Of a stretch of 64,000 bases of DNA, positions 11,831 to 24,108 are shown piece by piece. The number at the start of each line of letters is the position of its first letter. Position 1 is the stretch's first letter. The position numbers were made by a program, and so were the translations under genes. The notes under the pieces are model-generated. The model saw nothing but the letters and a program-made list of their open reading frames with translations. It did not search any database and was not told the DNA's origin. Source of the stretch: Nectonema munidae (lineage: Eukaryota; Nematomorpha; Nectonematoida; Nectonematidae); NCBI GenBank assembly GCA_030549495.1, contig JAUIRK010000511.1:479501-543500 (forward strand), read 5' to 3'.

Positions 11831-14800
11831 CTGAAGTTTCCTATACCCTACAGGAAGATTAACATTATCATTATCGTGAGCATCAAGAAGATTTGGAGGT
11901 TTGGAGGAAAAAATCAAGAAAAGGTTTGAGTGATTAATTAATACAAAACAATTAAGTAGGAATGAAATAAAAATGAGGAAAAAAAATTGAAAAATTTCCA
12001 ATCAAAAAAGTACACATATAATTAGACAACCAGATGTGATAGTATCAAAAAAATAATCTAAATGCTAATTAACAAACATGATGTATATAACATAAAGTTC
12101 ATGTAAACTTGCAAATAAAAAAATCATGTCGACCAGTGTTTCTTTGATATTCTTTGATCAAACGAATATCAAGTGTAAGATATGAATTTAATGATGCTGA
12201 TTTCTTAGAAATAGGAAGTATATGAAAATGCAGAAAACCAATCTGAGATTAATATATTTTTAAAGTTGAATTTTCCATGTTAAACTATCAAATGAAAAAC
12301 TGAAAGATCTCGTGAATAAAAGATATTCCCTGGAGACAAAAATGTCAAAAAATTATCCGGGTGCGGAAAACGAGGATTTACGGAAGGAAGCATTAACACA
12401 GTGGTTTTCTGCCTCGCATAGAAAAGTTGCAAAAAAAAATAGCCTAACATTATCATATGGTCCGAAGTTTCGCAAATTTTTTCAACTATGCACTGTTGTA
12501 GGGTAGTTTCATATTTATGTTTTGTTCCTACGATTGAACTAGATTTCATAGCAGCGTCTGATTTAGACAGGATTTAAAGCAAAGCCTCTATTTTTTGACC
12601 ATATCAATATATCTGAAAATTGTAATCAATCATTATCAATAACAGTACACATAGTTTCCGTTATTGAAAAACTTCATCAGTTCCACTTTGTGTGTTCAAA
12701 TCCACTCTGAATTTTTTTGAGGTTCCCGCCATGAGTTTACCATTGTTACTACTTACTTTCCATTGACACCCTTACATACTATTGTTATTTTTTGGAATTC
12801 TTATTTACTTACGAAAACTTTTTTTTACTTGCAATATGAGAACTTACAATTTCCAGTTATATAACTAACTACACCTTGTACACACAATTACAATTCGTAT
12901 ATCAATATGTACCATTTTTGTTTTGTTACGGTCCTCTAGTGTAATGTTCGTTCTTAAAGTGTAACCCCCACAAACACAACCCGGCACACTAAACACACAG
13001 ACAGACATTTTTTCACAATGTCTTGACAATCCCCCCAATATGATGTCAACGGATTCACTATCATCACTCAATGCCAATCAAATTTTTATATATTTTATCC
13101 TAATATAGAGAGAAAATTGATGTTAAATTCCTGATATCATCCACTCCCTTTTGACCCTAATATATTAAAGTAGCATAGACACATATGGGATCGATATTCA
13201 TTGCTTTTGGGATCGCTAAGCTGGATGTTTAGACATATACTTTAATGAATCGCAATCAATCGTCTTAAATTCCTTGAAGAAACAAAAGATATATCCAGGG
13301 CCGTAACTCCTTAGAACATGTGAAATTTCTCTTCTACAAATGACAACTTTAAGGGTAAAGAGAGCTGTGATCGTAATCCTTTTTAGAGTTAGCCTCTTAT
13401 GGTTAGGGCTGCCCAATTTCTGAATAAACTTCTCTCTGTTTTCTACTTCAAATATATTATAGATTGTGAAGAATAGCAACAAAGATGACAGCTGTAGACC
13501 TTTTGCTCGGTTTGCATAATTTCTTTAGATCCGTCTAAGAATATGGTCCAACACGTGGCCCATAGTGTATTGAAGAATGGCGGATAGTATAAATCTCGCA
13601 TTCAAAATAACTCTCTGTATTAAATTTAAACAAACTTCAATTAATTTTAGGATAAAATGATTTGCAAATTGAAAAAAAAATTAAAAAAATAATAATAGAA
13701 AAAAATAGAATTCATCATCAATATAAACTTTTTATTTATTAGAAAGCTTTACTCTTAATCTTACTTTTAAACTTTTTACCATTTTTATCATAATAGTCTT
13801 ATTGCATTTAAATTGAAGTTGAAGTTTTTCATCACACAAATGGAAAAATGAAATCTAAGCAACTTTCCTCATTTAAAATAACAAGTAATCACAAGGTATT
13901 CAGAATAATTAAAGTGATTTCAAGATTCGTTTGGTAGTCGTATTAGAACAAAGATGTGAGAACAAGCTTTTTCTTCAATGCTACTAATAAAAAACAAATA
14001 TAAATCATGATTAACAGATGCCACATTTGGATATATCCTGAACGCTTTCTGTTACTGAAACAAACTACAGATTTCATGAGTAGTATATATAATGAAATCA
14101 TACCTATTTCAAAAAATCTAAAATTTGAAAGGATGAATAAAATGCTGTAGAAATACAATTTCGATTTTTTTTATTTTTCAGAAGATTATATTGTTAAAAT
14201 AAAAAGAATTTAAACTCTCTTTGTTCATTACTATACACGATATCTTAACACATGCTTTTTTCTTTTGATTCATATTCAGGGAATCAATTTTTATATCGAT
14301 TCCTTTTTAACTTCAAAATGTCAATAGTAAAATTCAAAATGGGAAAAGCAAATTTCAATATAGTAACATTTTAATTTGGAAAGTTTAAAAATTCAAAAAA
14401 CTCTTCAAAGAGAAAGTAATCTCTGCCTATCCAGGGAGAATTGTCTGCTCTAAGAAAGACTGTTTTTCCTGTAAATGTATGTGATTCATTTTTATCGATG
14501 TTTTTTTATTTTTTTATTTTTTTTTTGTTTGTGTTAGACATTCCTAAGCGATTTATATAAATATTTTGCCTCATCAATGAAATTTTTATCTCTAATTTTA
14601 CTAATCTTTATCTATACAAAAATATGTATTTTCTTTTTATTTTAATGATCCTGTTATATAATGTTTTGAATATCGTTTTTCTTCTTCTTCTTCGAAAAAA
14701 TCATCTTTGAGAAAATTAATAATATATTTTAAAAATGGGGCATATATATTTTTTTTGAAATATTTTTTATATTTTTAAAATTGATTTTGTTTTTGATGAA

Positions 14801-16021
14801 TTTTTTTGACACACAATTCCACTTTTTGAACAATGTAATAAAATGATTATTTTATATAAATGTACACTTTTATAGAATTATTAGTATTAAAATTAATAAA
14901 ATTGAATCTCCAGCATCCAAAACAAAGTGAGTTCTGTCAATAAAATTCTAAATCTATGCAAAACTATTCCATTTTAAAAATATTAAAAAAAAATTTTTTT
15001 TTACCATTTTGAAATTTGATATTTTTATTTTGAAGTTAAAAGGAACTTAATTACTTCAATTAATTCAATTATTTCAATTAATAGCTTCCTGGATATGGAA
15101 CATCATAAATTCTAGATGTTTGCATCTTTCGACAACAGAATCCTTGCTAATTTTCCTGATTTTCTGGATCAAATGCTTCTAAATAATTTTCCAACGAATT
15201 TTTATTCCATCTTTTTGCATTTTTTGTCGTGTATTGACTTAATGTTTGGTGTCCAATGGATGTTTACAAAAAAAAATTTTTTCTGTTTCAGAAAAGTTTT
15301 TATTCTTTCAAACATCATTATTCAAAAAACCATTATGTCTTAAATGCACGTTTTACGAGAAAAACTTGACCTAAAGATGATTTCAATGCACTTAATCCAG
15401 GAATAGAAGGAGCTAAGGACGAATATAGATGATGTACTAAGAAAGAAGATTCAAGTTTGAGGACAATACTCAAGCCCAGTTCACGCTATGTCTATCACAT
15501 GAGACATACATAGCGAACGAATTCCTCCGCCATAACGCTTTGAGACATTTGAGGGGGTTTATCAAAAGATGAGCACGACAATTTAATAGTGAAATTTTGA
15601 TGGCATTGAAAAAAAAACGTTAATAGCGTCTGTTAAGCTCTTTTTGAAAAAGGATGCGGGTGAAGGTGAAGAATCGTTTCCATATGGTCACAACCTCAAA
15701 TACATCAAAGAGTAAATGTCCATGGATCTATTGAACAATGCTTTGCCAAAAGTATATTCTTCCAGCAGGAAATAATAATTCAAACTTTCAATGTCTTTGT
15801 GCATAATCAATGTGCAGCGATGTCCGTTCCAAAATAAATCGTCTTCATGTTCCAAAATAACCTTCCCATGATTTCTAGCCTTTGAAGCCCGCTTTAGCAA
15901 ATAGGGTTTCCTTCTTGAATAATAAATGGCATATAAAAGAAGTAGAAACAACCTTATGTCTGGTCTAGTTTGAAAAATGTTATCATGATTCTGACATGAC
16001 AAAGTGCATTACGAATCCAGA
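11831..16021. other. Long AT-rich interval without supported genes
   Basis: Open frames of 60-105 codons occur (12,280-12,549 minus; 12,312-12,506 plus; 13,216-13,482 minus; 13,943-14,158 minus; 15,116-15,343 plus; 15,688-16,002 minus). None carries a domain that I recognise. The frame at 15,688-16,002 (minus) looks the most protein-like (KARNHGKVILEHEDDLFWNG) and may be a decayed exon or transposon scrap. Poly-T and poly-A runs are frequent near 14,500-14,760. Confidence 0.4.
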
Positions 16022-16433
16022 CAGTAATGTGCCCAACCTGGGGTCTCCTGACCCCTAGTGATCCGTGAAAAATAGACAAGTGGTCCGTGAAAAACTTGAT
16101 TGCCCTCTCTACAACTTATTTGTGCAAACACGCTTTTTCCAGCTTCTCTATATCAACTCTAAATACAGAAATTGGATGCATGATCTTCGCTTAAAACTAT
16201 CTATCATCCCACCAAATATTTATGGCATTGTTTCAACAAAGCACCCTCAAATATCTGATTAAAATGAAATGTTATATCTTTAAAGAGCTGTACTTACTAT
16301 CTAAAAAATATATAATAGTATATTTACTATCATCCTTATGATTTCAATATAAAAGTTCATCCCTGAATGGTCCGCAAGAATAATTATTTTAGTGTAGGGG
16401 GTATACGTAGGATAGAAAGATTGGAGACGACTG
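16022..16433. mobile_element. hAT-like non-autonomous element
   Basis: The left end CAGTAATGTGCCCAACCTG continues GGGTCTCCTGACCCC. The right end, reverse-complemented, reads CAGTCGTCTCCAATCTTTC. Both resemble the common animal hAT end 'CAGTGGTTCCCAACCT', and the inner GGTCCGTGAAAAA and GGTCCGCAAGAA motifs are typical of that group. The flanking 8 bp do not give a clear target duplication, so the copy is old or the edges are slightly off. It contains a 65-codon frame of no known meaning. Confidence 0.5.
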
Positions 16434-16458
16434 TGTTAGACCTTTGAAAAGCAGTAGT

Positions 16459-16610
16459 AGGGCGTGAGTAGGGTTGGTTAGATGCTGGATTCGATAACTC
16501 AAGGTCTCGGGTTCGATCCCGCATCAAGCCTGCTTTCTTCATAGTTCGATACAAGCAGCGCAATTGTGCCTTCTCGATGAAAACACCGGACGGTACCTTT
16601 ACCTTTGAAA
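16459..16610 (+). repeat. tRNA-derived SINE, best-preserved forward copy
   Basis: A tRNA-like head starts GGGCGTGAGTAGGGTTGG and continues TTAGATGCTGG (A-box region, about 16,471-16,490). A perfect B-box-like GGTTCGATCCC lies at 16,510-16,520. A body follows with CATAGTTCGATACAAGC and GTGCCTTCTCGATGAAAAC, ending in GGTACCTTTACCTTTG. The same order is found at 56.5 kb at high identity. There is no poly-A tail; the end is a short pyrimidine/ACCTTT motif. The tRNA of origin is not clear from the head. Confidence 0.85.
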
Positions 16611-17009
16611 ATAAGTATTATTATTTTAGTGTAACAATATATGAAAATCTTATGCTTTAATTATTATAATAGATATCTATGGCTGAGTGAGAGCAAGTGG
16701 AAGCAAATGTAGACGATCTAACTATGAGTGCATTGCGTTGCAGTGATAGATCATCTGGAATATGATTGGTCTATTATATCTCAATCAATCAATAATTATT
16801 TCAGCCAATAAGAATGATTCTAGCGAGACACAGACAGACACTCGAGCTAGTTAATGAAAAATCTTGCCCAACTATTGTACGACCAGTCAAACTCTAAGTG
16901 CACTTTGCATGTCCATTGTTTCAATACTTTTTGAATAAAAAGAGAGAAAAGTATAATGCCTGTGAAATTTGCATCTTAAAAGTATTAAGTAAATTAAAAT
17001 ATTCTAGAC
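16611..17009. other. AT-rich spacer
   Basis: No gene or repeat recognised between the SINE and the LINE pseudogene. Confidence 0.4.
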
Positions 17010-18220
17010 TGAGAAAATAGAACAAGCTTGTTCTTGAAATCACTGATTGTGAGAGAATTAACAACTTCTTCCGGCAAAGAATTCCAATCATCAAAGGCTC
17101 TTTTTGTCTTAAGTGAGTTTGATGCTAATTGCTTTGAAAACGTTCAGATTTAATCTTATAGCAATGAGATCTGGAAATTCTTAAGGAGAACTCAGGTAAG
17201 ACAATTTCTTTTATGATCATATTTTTCTTTATAATGATTTGAAGATTGTGATCATTTCATTCCTTTTTATTCTGTAGTAAAGTGAAGGAAGCTTAATAAT
17301 CTCATTCTCTGTGATTATGGAACATTTCTCATTTCATGCACATTTGTAGTAAAATTCTTTTGAACTTTTCAATTTTCTTCAGATTACTTACAAAACAACT
17401 ATGCCATAAATCACCTTTTCCATATTCAAGAATTCGTCTTAACAAAGACTTGAAAGGATTAGCAGCGGCATCAAAATTCGATAATACAAATGTGTTTTTA
17501 ACATATGTGTCGTAGAATATATTTTTTTTAGAACAGTTGAAACATGTATATTAAAATTAAACTTTGAATCGATTTATCAATCCTAGGTCATTCTGTTTTT
17601 TAACTTTGGATGGAGTTATGTCACCTAAGAAGAAAGCTTAAATGAAAGCCCAAATCCCAGTGTTTAGACCATTCATACAAAGAGTATAAATCGTTCTGTA
17701 AAGACACATGTGAACTTACATCCGAAATATTGAATATTTGGATGGCATCTGCAAAACTTTCACGTAAGAAATTAAATCATTTGAACCTTGTGGTATTCCA
17801 CTAACAATTACAAAATTATTTGATGTAGTCCATTTAAACCCACTAAATGTTTTAAATGTAGTATTTTAGCGAAGATATAAAGTTTCCAATAATTCCAAAA
17901 GATCCTAGTTTTAGTTTAAGTCTTTTATGAGAAAGCCTATCAAATACTTTCTGGAAGTCTAAGTATAGAGTAGATTAATAGTTCTACTTTTATTCAATGA
18001 TAGAGTTACTCATTGGAAAATTGGATTTTTTTGAATGGAAACTATGTTGATGGGTTGATTTGTGTTTGCTATTTAGAAAATGATCAAGAATGTTATCTTT
18101 GATGATAAATTGACTCAAAAACTTTGAAAACTCCAGAGTTCACTGAAATCGATCTGTAGTTTGATAGCACGTTCCTCCTGTCTCCTTTTGCAAAGTTTTA
18201 TCATCTCCTTGTCATCTTTC
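17010..18220 (-). pseudogene. CR1-like LINE ORF2 pseudogene
   Basis: On the minus strand, recognisable blocks appear in the correct order but in different frames: INPSTQHSFHSKKS (about 18,010-18,055, the 'QHGFR' region), YLDFQKVFDRLSHKRLKLKL (about 17,905-17,965, RT palm with 'DFQKAFD..PH'), SLQNDLYSLYEWSKHWDLGF (about 17,645-17,710), LEYGKGDLWHSCF (about 17,395-17,440), and DDWNSLPEEVVNSLTI (about 17,045-17,095, C-terminus). The YADD block was not found. Frame changes and stops between the blocks show a long-dead copy. The DFQKAFDKVPH-type motif is typical of CR1 and related clades. Confidence 0.75.
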
Positions 18221-18927
18221 ATCTCTTTTTATTTTATTCTTTGACTTTGATAGGATTTGGAATCAGATATAAATACTAATATATAGCTTAGTATACCATA
18301 CTAAGAACGGCTCTATCCTGCAGAATTTATTCGTATTAATAATATATCAACGATAAAAATTTAATCGATATAGTTTAATATTAATCTCTAATATAATAAT
18401 GATTTGATACACCTTCTATTACAATATATGCATAACTTTTAGGAATGATCGTGGCCAAAACTATAGCATCCCCTCGGATAGCACTTAAGTTAGGGATGCT
18501 ACTGTTAAGAGATCGATAATGTAGTATATCTTAAAAATTTGAAAAAAAAGTATTCCTTCATTACAAATGTTATCTATCACTTTCTCGTTAAAAATCCTTC
18601 TAAAGTTTAAAGCCAAAATATTAATAGAGCTTTCTTCCTTTCACTTTGAAAAAAATCACATTTTCATACAAAATTTTTCAGCATACTCTTAGTTCTTGAG
18701 GTTGTACAAAAATGAAAATTTAACAGCATTCGGGAATAAATTTTTTGAAAAATCTGAAATAATCTTAATTTGTTTTTGCTAACTTTTTTAGTTTTTTTTA
18801 GATAAAAAAAATCAAATATAATTTTTTTATTTGAAATGTCTTCTGAAAAAAACGAAAAATATTTGATGAAAATAGAACTTTTCTAGAGTGTTCGATATAT
18901 AGATGCTTTGAATTTAAGCATTAATTA
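18221..18927. other. AT-rich DNA, nothing recognisable
   Basis: No open frame with recognisable content. A cluster of AT-rich A- and T-tracts lies near 18,740-18,850. Confidence 0.4.
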
Positions 18928-19104
18928 TATACGAGCGACAAATATCAAATTCACTGTCTTATTTGTCCGCAAAACATTTCTGTACCAAAAGAATACAGTA
19001 TCAAACGTCTCTTCAACTCACGCCATAAGGATGATGATCCGTTTGAAGGAAAAATCAGACAAGATGAACCTAGCCAAAAATTCTTTATTGATGATTCTTT
19101 ATCA
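18928..19104 (+). pseudogene. Zinc-finger fragment of a hAT-type (GTF2I-repeat/ZBED-like) transposase
   Basis: The plus frame through 18,955 reads QIHCLICPQNISVPKEYSIK, then RLFNSRHKDDDPFEGKIRQ. A C-x2-C pair followed by 'VSV.KEY.I.RL...RHKD....GK.R' is the layout of the N-terminal C2H2/BED-like finger found in hAT-derived proteins such as GTF2I-repeat-domain and EPM2AIP1-like proteins. Only this piece is present; no DDE core or dimerisation domain follows. The match is from memory of the family pattern and is moderately secure. A tandem duplication lies immediately downstream. Confidence 0.45.
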
Positions 19105-19119
19105 CAAAAAAAAAGGTTT

Positions 19120-19432
19120 TCGATTCTTTGATTACAGAATTTTATTTTGGTTATATTCGACAAATATATTATTTAAAATCGTGCAAATTGCAGAATATAG
19201 GTAATAACTTTTGTAACATCGTATGAGGTAGCAAAATATGAACAGAAAGTTTCATATTTTTGATTCTTTAAAGAATATATTTCGATTCTTTGATTACAGA
19301 AATTTATTTTGATTATTTGACGAATATATTATTTAATACATCGTGAAAAAAATTGCAAAAATAACTTATCTAACATCGTCTCACCGAATGAGGTATATCA
19401 AATCTTACATCTAGCAAAATATGAACTAACAG
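19120..19432 (+). repeat. Tandem duplication, about 160 bp, two diverged copies
   Basis: CGATTCTTTGATTACAGAA occurs at 19,121 and 19,282. After each come 'TTTATTTTG.TTAT', 'CGA.AAATATATTATTTAA', 'AACATCGT' and 'TAGCAAAATATGAAC'. The second copy has small insertions (19,281-19,432 versus 19,120-19,243). The copies have diverged by several substitutions and gaps, so the duplication is not recent. Confidence 0.75.
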
Positions 19433-20865
19433 GTTGGAGATGAACCATCTTTCGTAGTGTACCAGTTGGAGATGGAAATCAAGATGTCTACCCGGAGTTC
19501 AACCGTACAGGTTATGAGATATGTGTACATCATAAAAATTGGATGCGTCCATGAAAAGTCATTTTGCGTGTGCGTGCATGTTTTTCCCTCATGAATAAAC
19601 AATGCTGGATAGATGGGGATTATTTATTCGGTTATGCAAACAAAACGAACGTTGTGAATTGGCCCGCAAAACGTAGGCGCTGAGTTTTGTGCACCAAGGT
19701 CTCCGAGCTAAAAGGTGCACCCAGGTTGAGCATTTTCGAATCTGCTCCAAAATTTTTTTGTTCCATAATAACCGATTGCTTGAATAAAGTGTAATCATTG
19801 CAAATTATCTCGTGTTTTGGCACACAATTACGTTGTTAAACTTTTTCCTGCCAAAGATGCCTCTTTATGGTGGAATATGTTGTTTAATTGAACTCTTTTA
19901 ATTTTATCAACACTTCAATACTCCACAAGAAACTCAAGATCATATTTTTATAAATTCGCGTCTGGCCGATAACCGGTTAAAAAATTATGCTTTCCTCACA
20001 TATATTCTACTTGCATAGCCTTATTAGTTTTTCTCTATTTTATTCCAAAATTTACATTTTTATATAAATTTAAATGTTCTTGATTTTATGCCCTTTAATG
20101 TAAAACTCTTTTCAAATAAGGTATTTTTCTTTCGCGCGCTCTCTCCCTCTCAAAAATAATTAATTTTAATTGTTTTTTTAAACACAGATGAAAAAAAAGT
20201 CTAACGTTGTGTTGTTTGTTTCAAAAATTCTTTTGATTAGAGTTCTAGCGATTTCTTGTTTATTTATATTTATATATTCATATTTACCTTTATTTATACA
20301 TACATTTCCTTCAGATTAAAATGATAGAAACAAAAAATACAGACAATTTCGTTCATTTCTTGAAGAAGAAGAAAATTGTTGTAAATGCTTGAAATTAAAG
20401 TTAAATATTGTTTTAATGACCTGATTTATTCACATAGATCTAAATCAGCTTGAATATTCTTTCATCCAAAGTTTTATCAGTTCTTGAGCAATATTTTGAA
20501 AAATGTTCTCATATGTCATATGTATGAATTATGAGAGCTAACAAATTCAACTTATCATCCAATATAATATCCAGTAACTTAAAAGATTTTACAACTTCCA
20601 AATTGAAAAAAAGAAGAAGACTGTTTGATAACACATTTATGATTTGAAAAAAACTACCTTAAATTTCAGAAAGATTGGTAGTTATATCACTCAATTTTAT
20701 CAATATCTCGTTTGTAAGGGATAATTTTTGTCTTCAATTCTTTATGTTTGTGATATCGTGAGATATGCTATAAATGTAAATGACATAATAAATATACAAA
20801 ATAAAATCTTTATTTTGAAGAAAATATATTGACTTCAACAAATCTCATAATGGAATAAAGAAAAT
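19433..20865. other. Unassigned DNA; GC-richer patch at 19.44-19.85 kb
   Basis: The patch 19,440-19,850 is less AT-rich than its surroundings and has open frames of 60-70 codons on the minus strand (19,589-19,798 and 19,632-19,823) with no recognised domain. The rest is AT-rich and featureless. Confidence 0.35.
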
Positions 20866-21000
20866 CATTTGACAACGCCGGATGAAATTATCTTGAAAAT
20901 CATATATTTGGCATCCATGAGCTAGAACTTAGCTGGATGTAGTAAAGAGATTTGCTTCAACTCCAAGCGCACACTAAAGTTTTTAGCCTTCTCAACTCAA
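20866..21000 (+). pseudogene. Possible F-box-like fragment
   Basis: A plus frame reads TPDEIILKIIYLASMS, then a TAG at 20,923-20,925, then NLAGCSKEICFNSKRTLKF. The 'LP-D-E-(I/V)-(L/I)-L-K-I...L-A-x-C-S-K' spacing resembles an F-box motif with one internal stop. There is no start, no following repeat domain and no splice context. The resemblance is weak and could be chance. Confidence 0.2.
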
Positions 21001-23107
21001 ACCCATTTTTCTTGTTTAATGTCATCAAGAGCAAACGTTTTAAAAAGGCCTAAAATCTCATGAATAATTTCCAGACCTTTATGGATCCTTTATCGTTTAT
21101 GAGAAAAAAATGGCGTTTTAATAAATTTACAACTATTCATAGTGATATTGGAAACGTGCTTAAAAATTATAACTCGACAATTTGACTAATGGACAGTTTG
21201 CTTAAGTTAAGTGTTTCTATCCGAATATCAACTTGCCAGAATTTACTTCTACAGGATAACTAACTATACCTTGCTATAAATTAGGTTACAAGAATTGATA
21301 TTGATATATATATATATATACGGATAGATAGAAACAATCCTAACACAAACAATGGCAATTATGGGAACAAATCATATTGAGGTGCTGAGCTTGATGCTCT
21401 AACTCTTTGAATTCTTCAGAGGAAAAAAATCAGGATAAAAAATAATCACAACTGAATATAACATATATTTAATTGTTAGGAAGTGAAAAGATTTAATGTG
21501 AAGTTCCATTATTCGAGGTTATCTTTCTTAAAATTATAAAATAATCTTACTTGAGTGTAATCTGGTATGTTGTGAAAATCTATCGCATTTAGGGGTTGCA
21601 AAGTATGAACAAGAGCAATATTATTTAAAATAGTATAACTATAGATTCATCTCAATGTATCAGAATTCTTTGTTAAAGAAAAGACAAATGATTTTCATTG
21701 ACAATATTAAATCTTTCACACTTCTGCTGTGCTTCTGGAATGAATATTTTTGATGGATGAGAACACTTTGGTGATAGATCATGACGTATAAGATGTCTAA
21801 CTTTACACTTTCTTAGTCTACCGAAACAAAATGCTCTAACAGTTCATTTCGAAAGCACTGCTGCAATTCCTCAGCATCTCCTCACAATTCCCTGTTTTAA
21901 TGTTCTAGGAAGGCGTAGAAAAAACAATCTTTGAAGTTTAAACAAAATTACTTTTATGAAAAATTTAGAAATAAACGCTAAAATTCAAAGATGACACCAA
22001 AGAGTTTTTTTTGAAATATGATTCAAGCAAACATTAAAAAGTTATTTAGTTATACATTAATTTGGAATGTACGGCTTCCAAACTTCTTATAAATTCGTTC
22101 ATACATTTCAATTTCGATTAAATGAAAGAATCCGCAAATCATTTTTTATTTTTGCCGATAACGATTCCAATGCTGATGCAGTGGGAGCCATAATTTCAGA
22201 AAAAAAAATTTTTTTTAATATTTTTTTTGGTGAAAGAAAAATTTGTTCTAGGATTAATTTTTATCTTTTTTTAGTTTACTTAATTATAACCACGGTAACA
22301 TCTCATTCAAATATTAATTCAAAATATTATTATATTATTATTTAGCGCCATCATAATTATTTTATTTTCATTTTTTGTGCAATTTTAGTGTGAGGATTTT
22401 TCTTTTGGGAAATTTTATGATCACTACTGCCGCATTGAACAAGTAAAATCTTAAATAGTGAAAAGGTAGTTCACAGTTGTGCTTTTGGGTACGCCTTTTC
22501 GTAATAGCTAAAAAAATAGTAAGTTCAAGGTCACCACTAAATTTTTAAAAAACGTAAAACACAAACCTGTCTTTCGTATATAAAAAAGTTCAGTGTTCTT
22601 TTTTTTCCACCCAATTCAAAATTATTGACTTTATAGAGAAAAATATTGACTTTACTGACCAAAAAAAGTTTAAAATTAAAAATTAAGATATAACATTTTC
22701 GCCAAGAGACTGCCATCTTCAGAAGAAAAAAGATATAAGAGTTTATTTTTAAAAAAAATATGTCAAATAAAGATTTTTTGTAAAAAAAATGTTAACTTTT
22801 CATCTAAAACATTTAAAATTTAATTAAAGTAAATTAAAAAATTCAGCATACGAAAATTTTTTAGATACAAAAAATTTTTTTATAAAACAGCAAATATTTT
22901 TGGACTTTGTGTGTATCAGAAAATTTTCTAAATATAATTTGTATTTTAACTGATTTTAAGAACACATTTCCACAAATCTGCACCTTTGCTATTGTTTTCA
23001 AGAACTTTATAAAGAAAAAAACCCTATAGATTAAGAAATTTAGCCTTTCAAAACGGTACCAAATAAAAATATTTATATAATTAAAAAAAATCCTGAAAAT
23101 CAAAAAT
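21001..23107. other. AT-rich interval, no supported gene
   Basis: Contains a short (TA)n run near 21,302-21,320 and a 92-codon frame at 22,067-22,345 (+) that is rich in Phe, Asn and Ile and has no domain. The block CGCCAAGAGACTGCCATCTT (22,701-22,720) has a near match at 35,870-35,890, so a decayed dispersed repeat may be present in both places. Confidence 0.4.
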
Positions 23108-23181
23108 TAGGGGGCATTTTTTCCTACTTTTTAGGGGGCATTTATTTCGGGGGAATTTTTTCTGGAGGCATTTTTACCTAC
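23108..23181 (+). repeat. Imperfect short tandem repeat with GGGGGCATTTTTT units
   Basis: The unit TAGGGGGCATTTTTTCC is followed by TTAGGGGGCATTTATTTCG, then GGGGGAATTTTTTC and GGAGGCATTTTTACC. Unit length is roughly 17-27 bp, with about four degenerate units. G-rich units in AT-rich DNA suggest the edge of a mobile element, but no partner end was found. Confidence 0.5.
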
Positions 23182-23740
23182 AACCATCGAATATACACTA
23201 GTTTAAAAAAATCCAAAAATGTTAGGGGGTGGAATAGGCTTTTCATTTGAAAAATGAAGTAGTCTACCAGGCACATTAGAGGAATTGATGAAAGGATATT
23301 TGATTCATAGAGAAGACAAATAACTAAAGGTTGGATAGTTTTACATGAGTGAATGTAGTTTAAAGGCAAAGAGTCTACTAGACACCTTGCGATGTTTATA
23401 TGAAAAAATGTGATTGATTCAGGGGCAAGGGTATAAAATGAAGTTATAATTGTGCAAACAAAAATAAAACCAAAAAAGATCGCATTATTTCATTTTACTC
23501 AGCATCATTCTAAAATAGTATATAACTATTTTTGCATAAATAGTAGCTAAATTGATACAAGCTACAAAAAGTAAAATAACTGTTAATATTTTGCAATGAT
23601 TTGCCTTTTATAATAACTTTTAAGGAAAAAAAGTCTATCAGAAAAAGTTATAGACCTTCAACACAAACTAAAATTTTTTAGAGCATAACTTAAGTTTTTT
23701 GAAAACTAATTTGACGTACCCCCCTACAGCATACTCTATG

Positions 23741-23877
23741 GGTGGCATGGCAGGTTGGTTGAGATGATGGACTCAGCACGAAAGCCTCTGGATTCGATAC
23801 AGATTTGTTCATAGTTTGATATAAGCGGTACATCAGTGCCTTGTCAATGAAAATACACCCGCTGCACCTTACCTTTT
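23741..23877 (+). repeat. tRNA-derived SINE, diverged forward copy
   Basis: The head GGCAGGTTGGTTGAGATGAT, a damaged B box (GGATTCGATAC, near 23,790-23,801), and the body TTCATAGTTTGATATAAGCG and GTGCCTTGTCAATGAAAA, ending in GCACCTTACCTTTTA, line up along their full length with the copy at 16.46 kb but with many substitutions. It is probably an old subfamily member. Confidence 0.75.
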
Positions 23878-24108
23878 ACTCAAAATTGAAAAATTTGCTA
23901 CATAAAAAACATAAGAGAGAAAGGAAACAAAACAAACTAATAAAGCAATTTTCACTATTTTAAAATGGAACCGTCTGTTCTCAGAATAATTTCAAAATAA
24001 TAGGAAGCATAAAGAATTAGAGTTTATTTGATATTTTCAAGTTTTTATAAGCAGGAAAAGCCAACGTTTAAGTAGCTAAGCCTTATAATTAAAAAATTAT
24101 TTAAATAA

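Noticed and set aside
15688-16002. 104-codon minus frame with protein-like composition
   Set aside because: No recognised motif, no splice structure and no related frame in the window; not enough to call a gene.
16459-16610. Possible genuine tRNA gene because of GGTTCGATCCC
   Set aside because: The head does not fold into a full cloverleaf by eye, is repeated at several loci and is always followed by the same non-tRNA body; it is a SINE head.
22701-22760. Similarity of CAAGAGACTGCC to 35,870-35,890
   Set aside because: The match is about 20-40 bp with no clear edges. It may be a decayed repeat, but it is too short to annotate as one.
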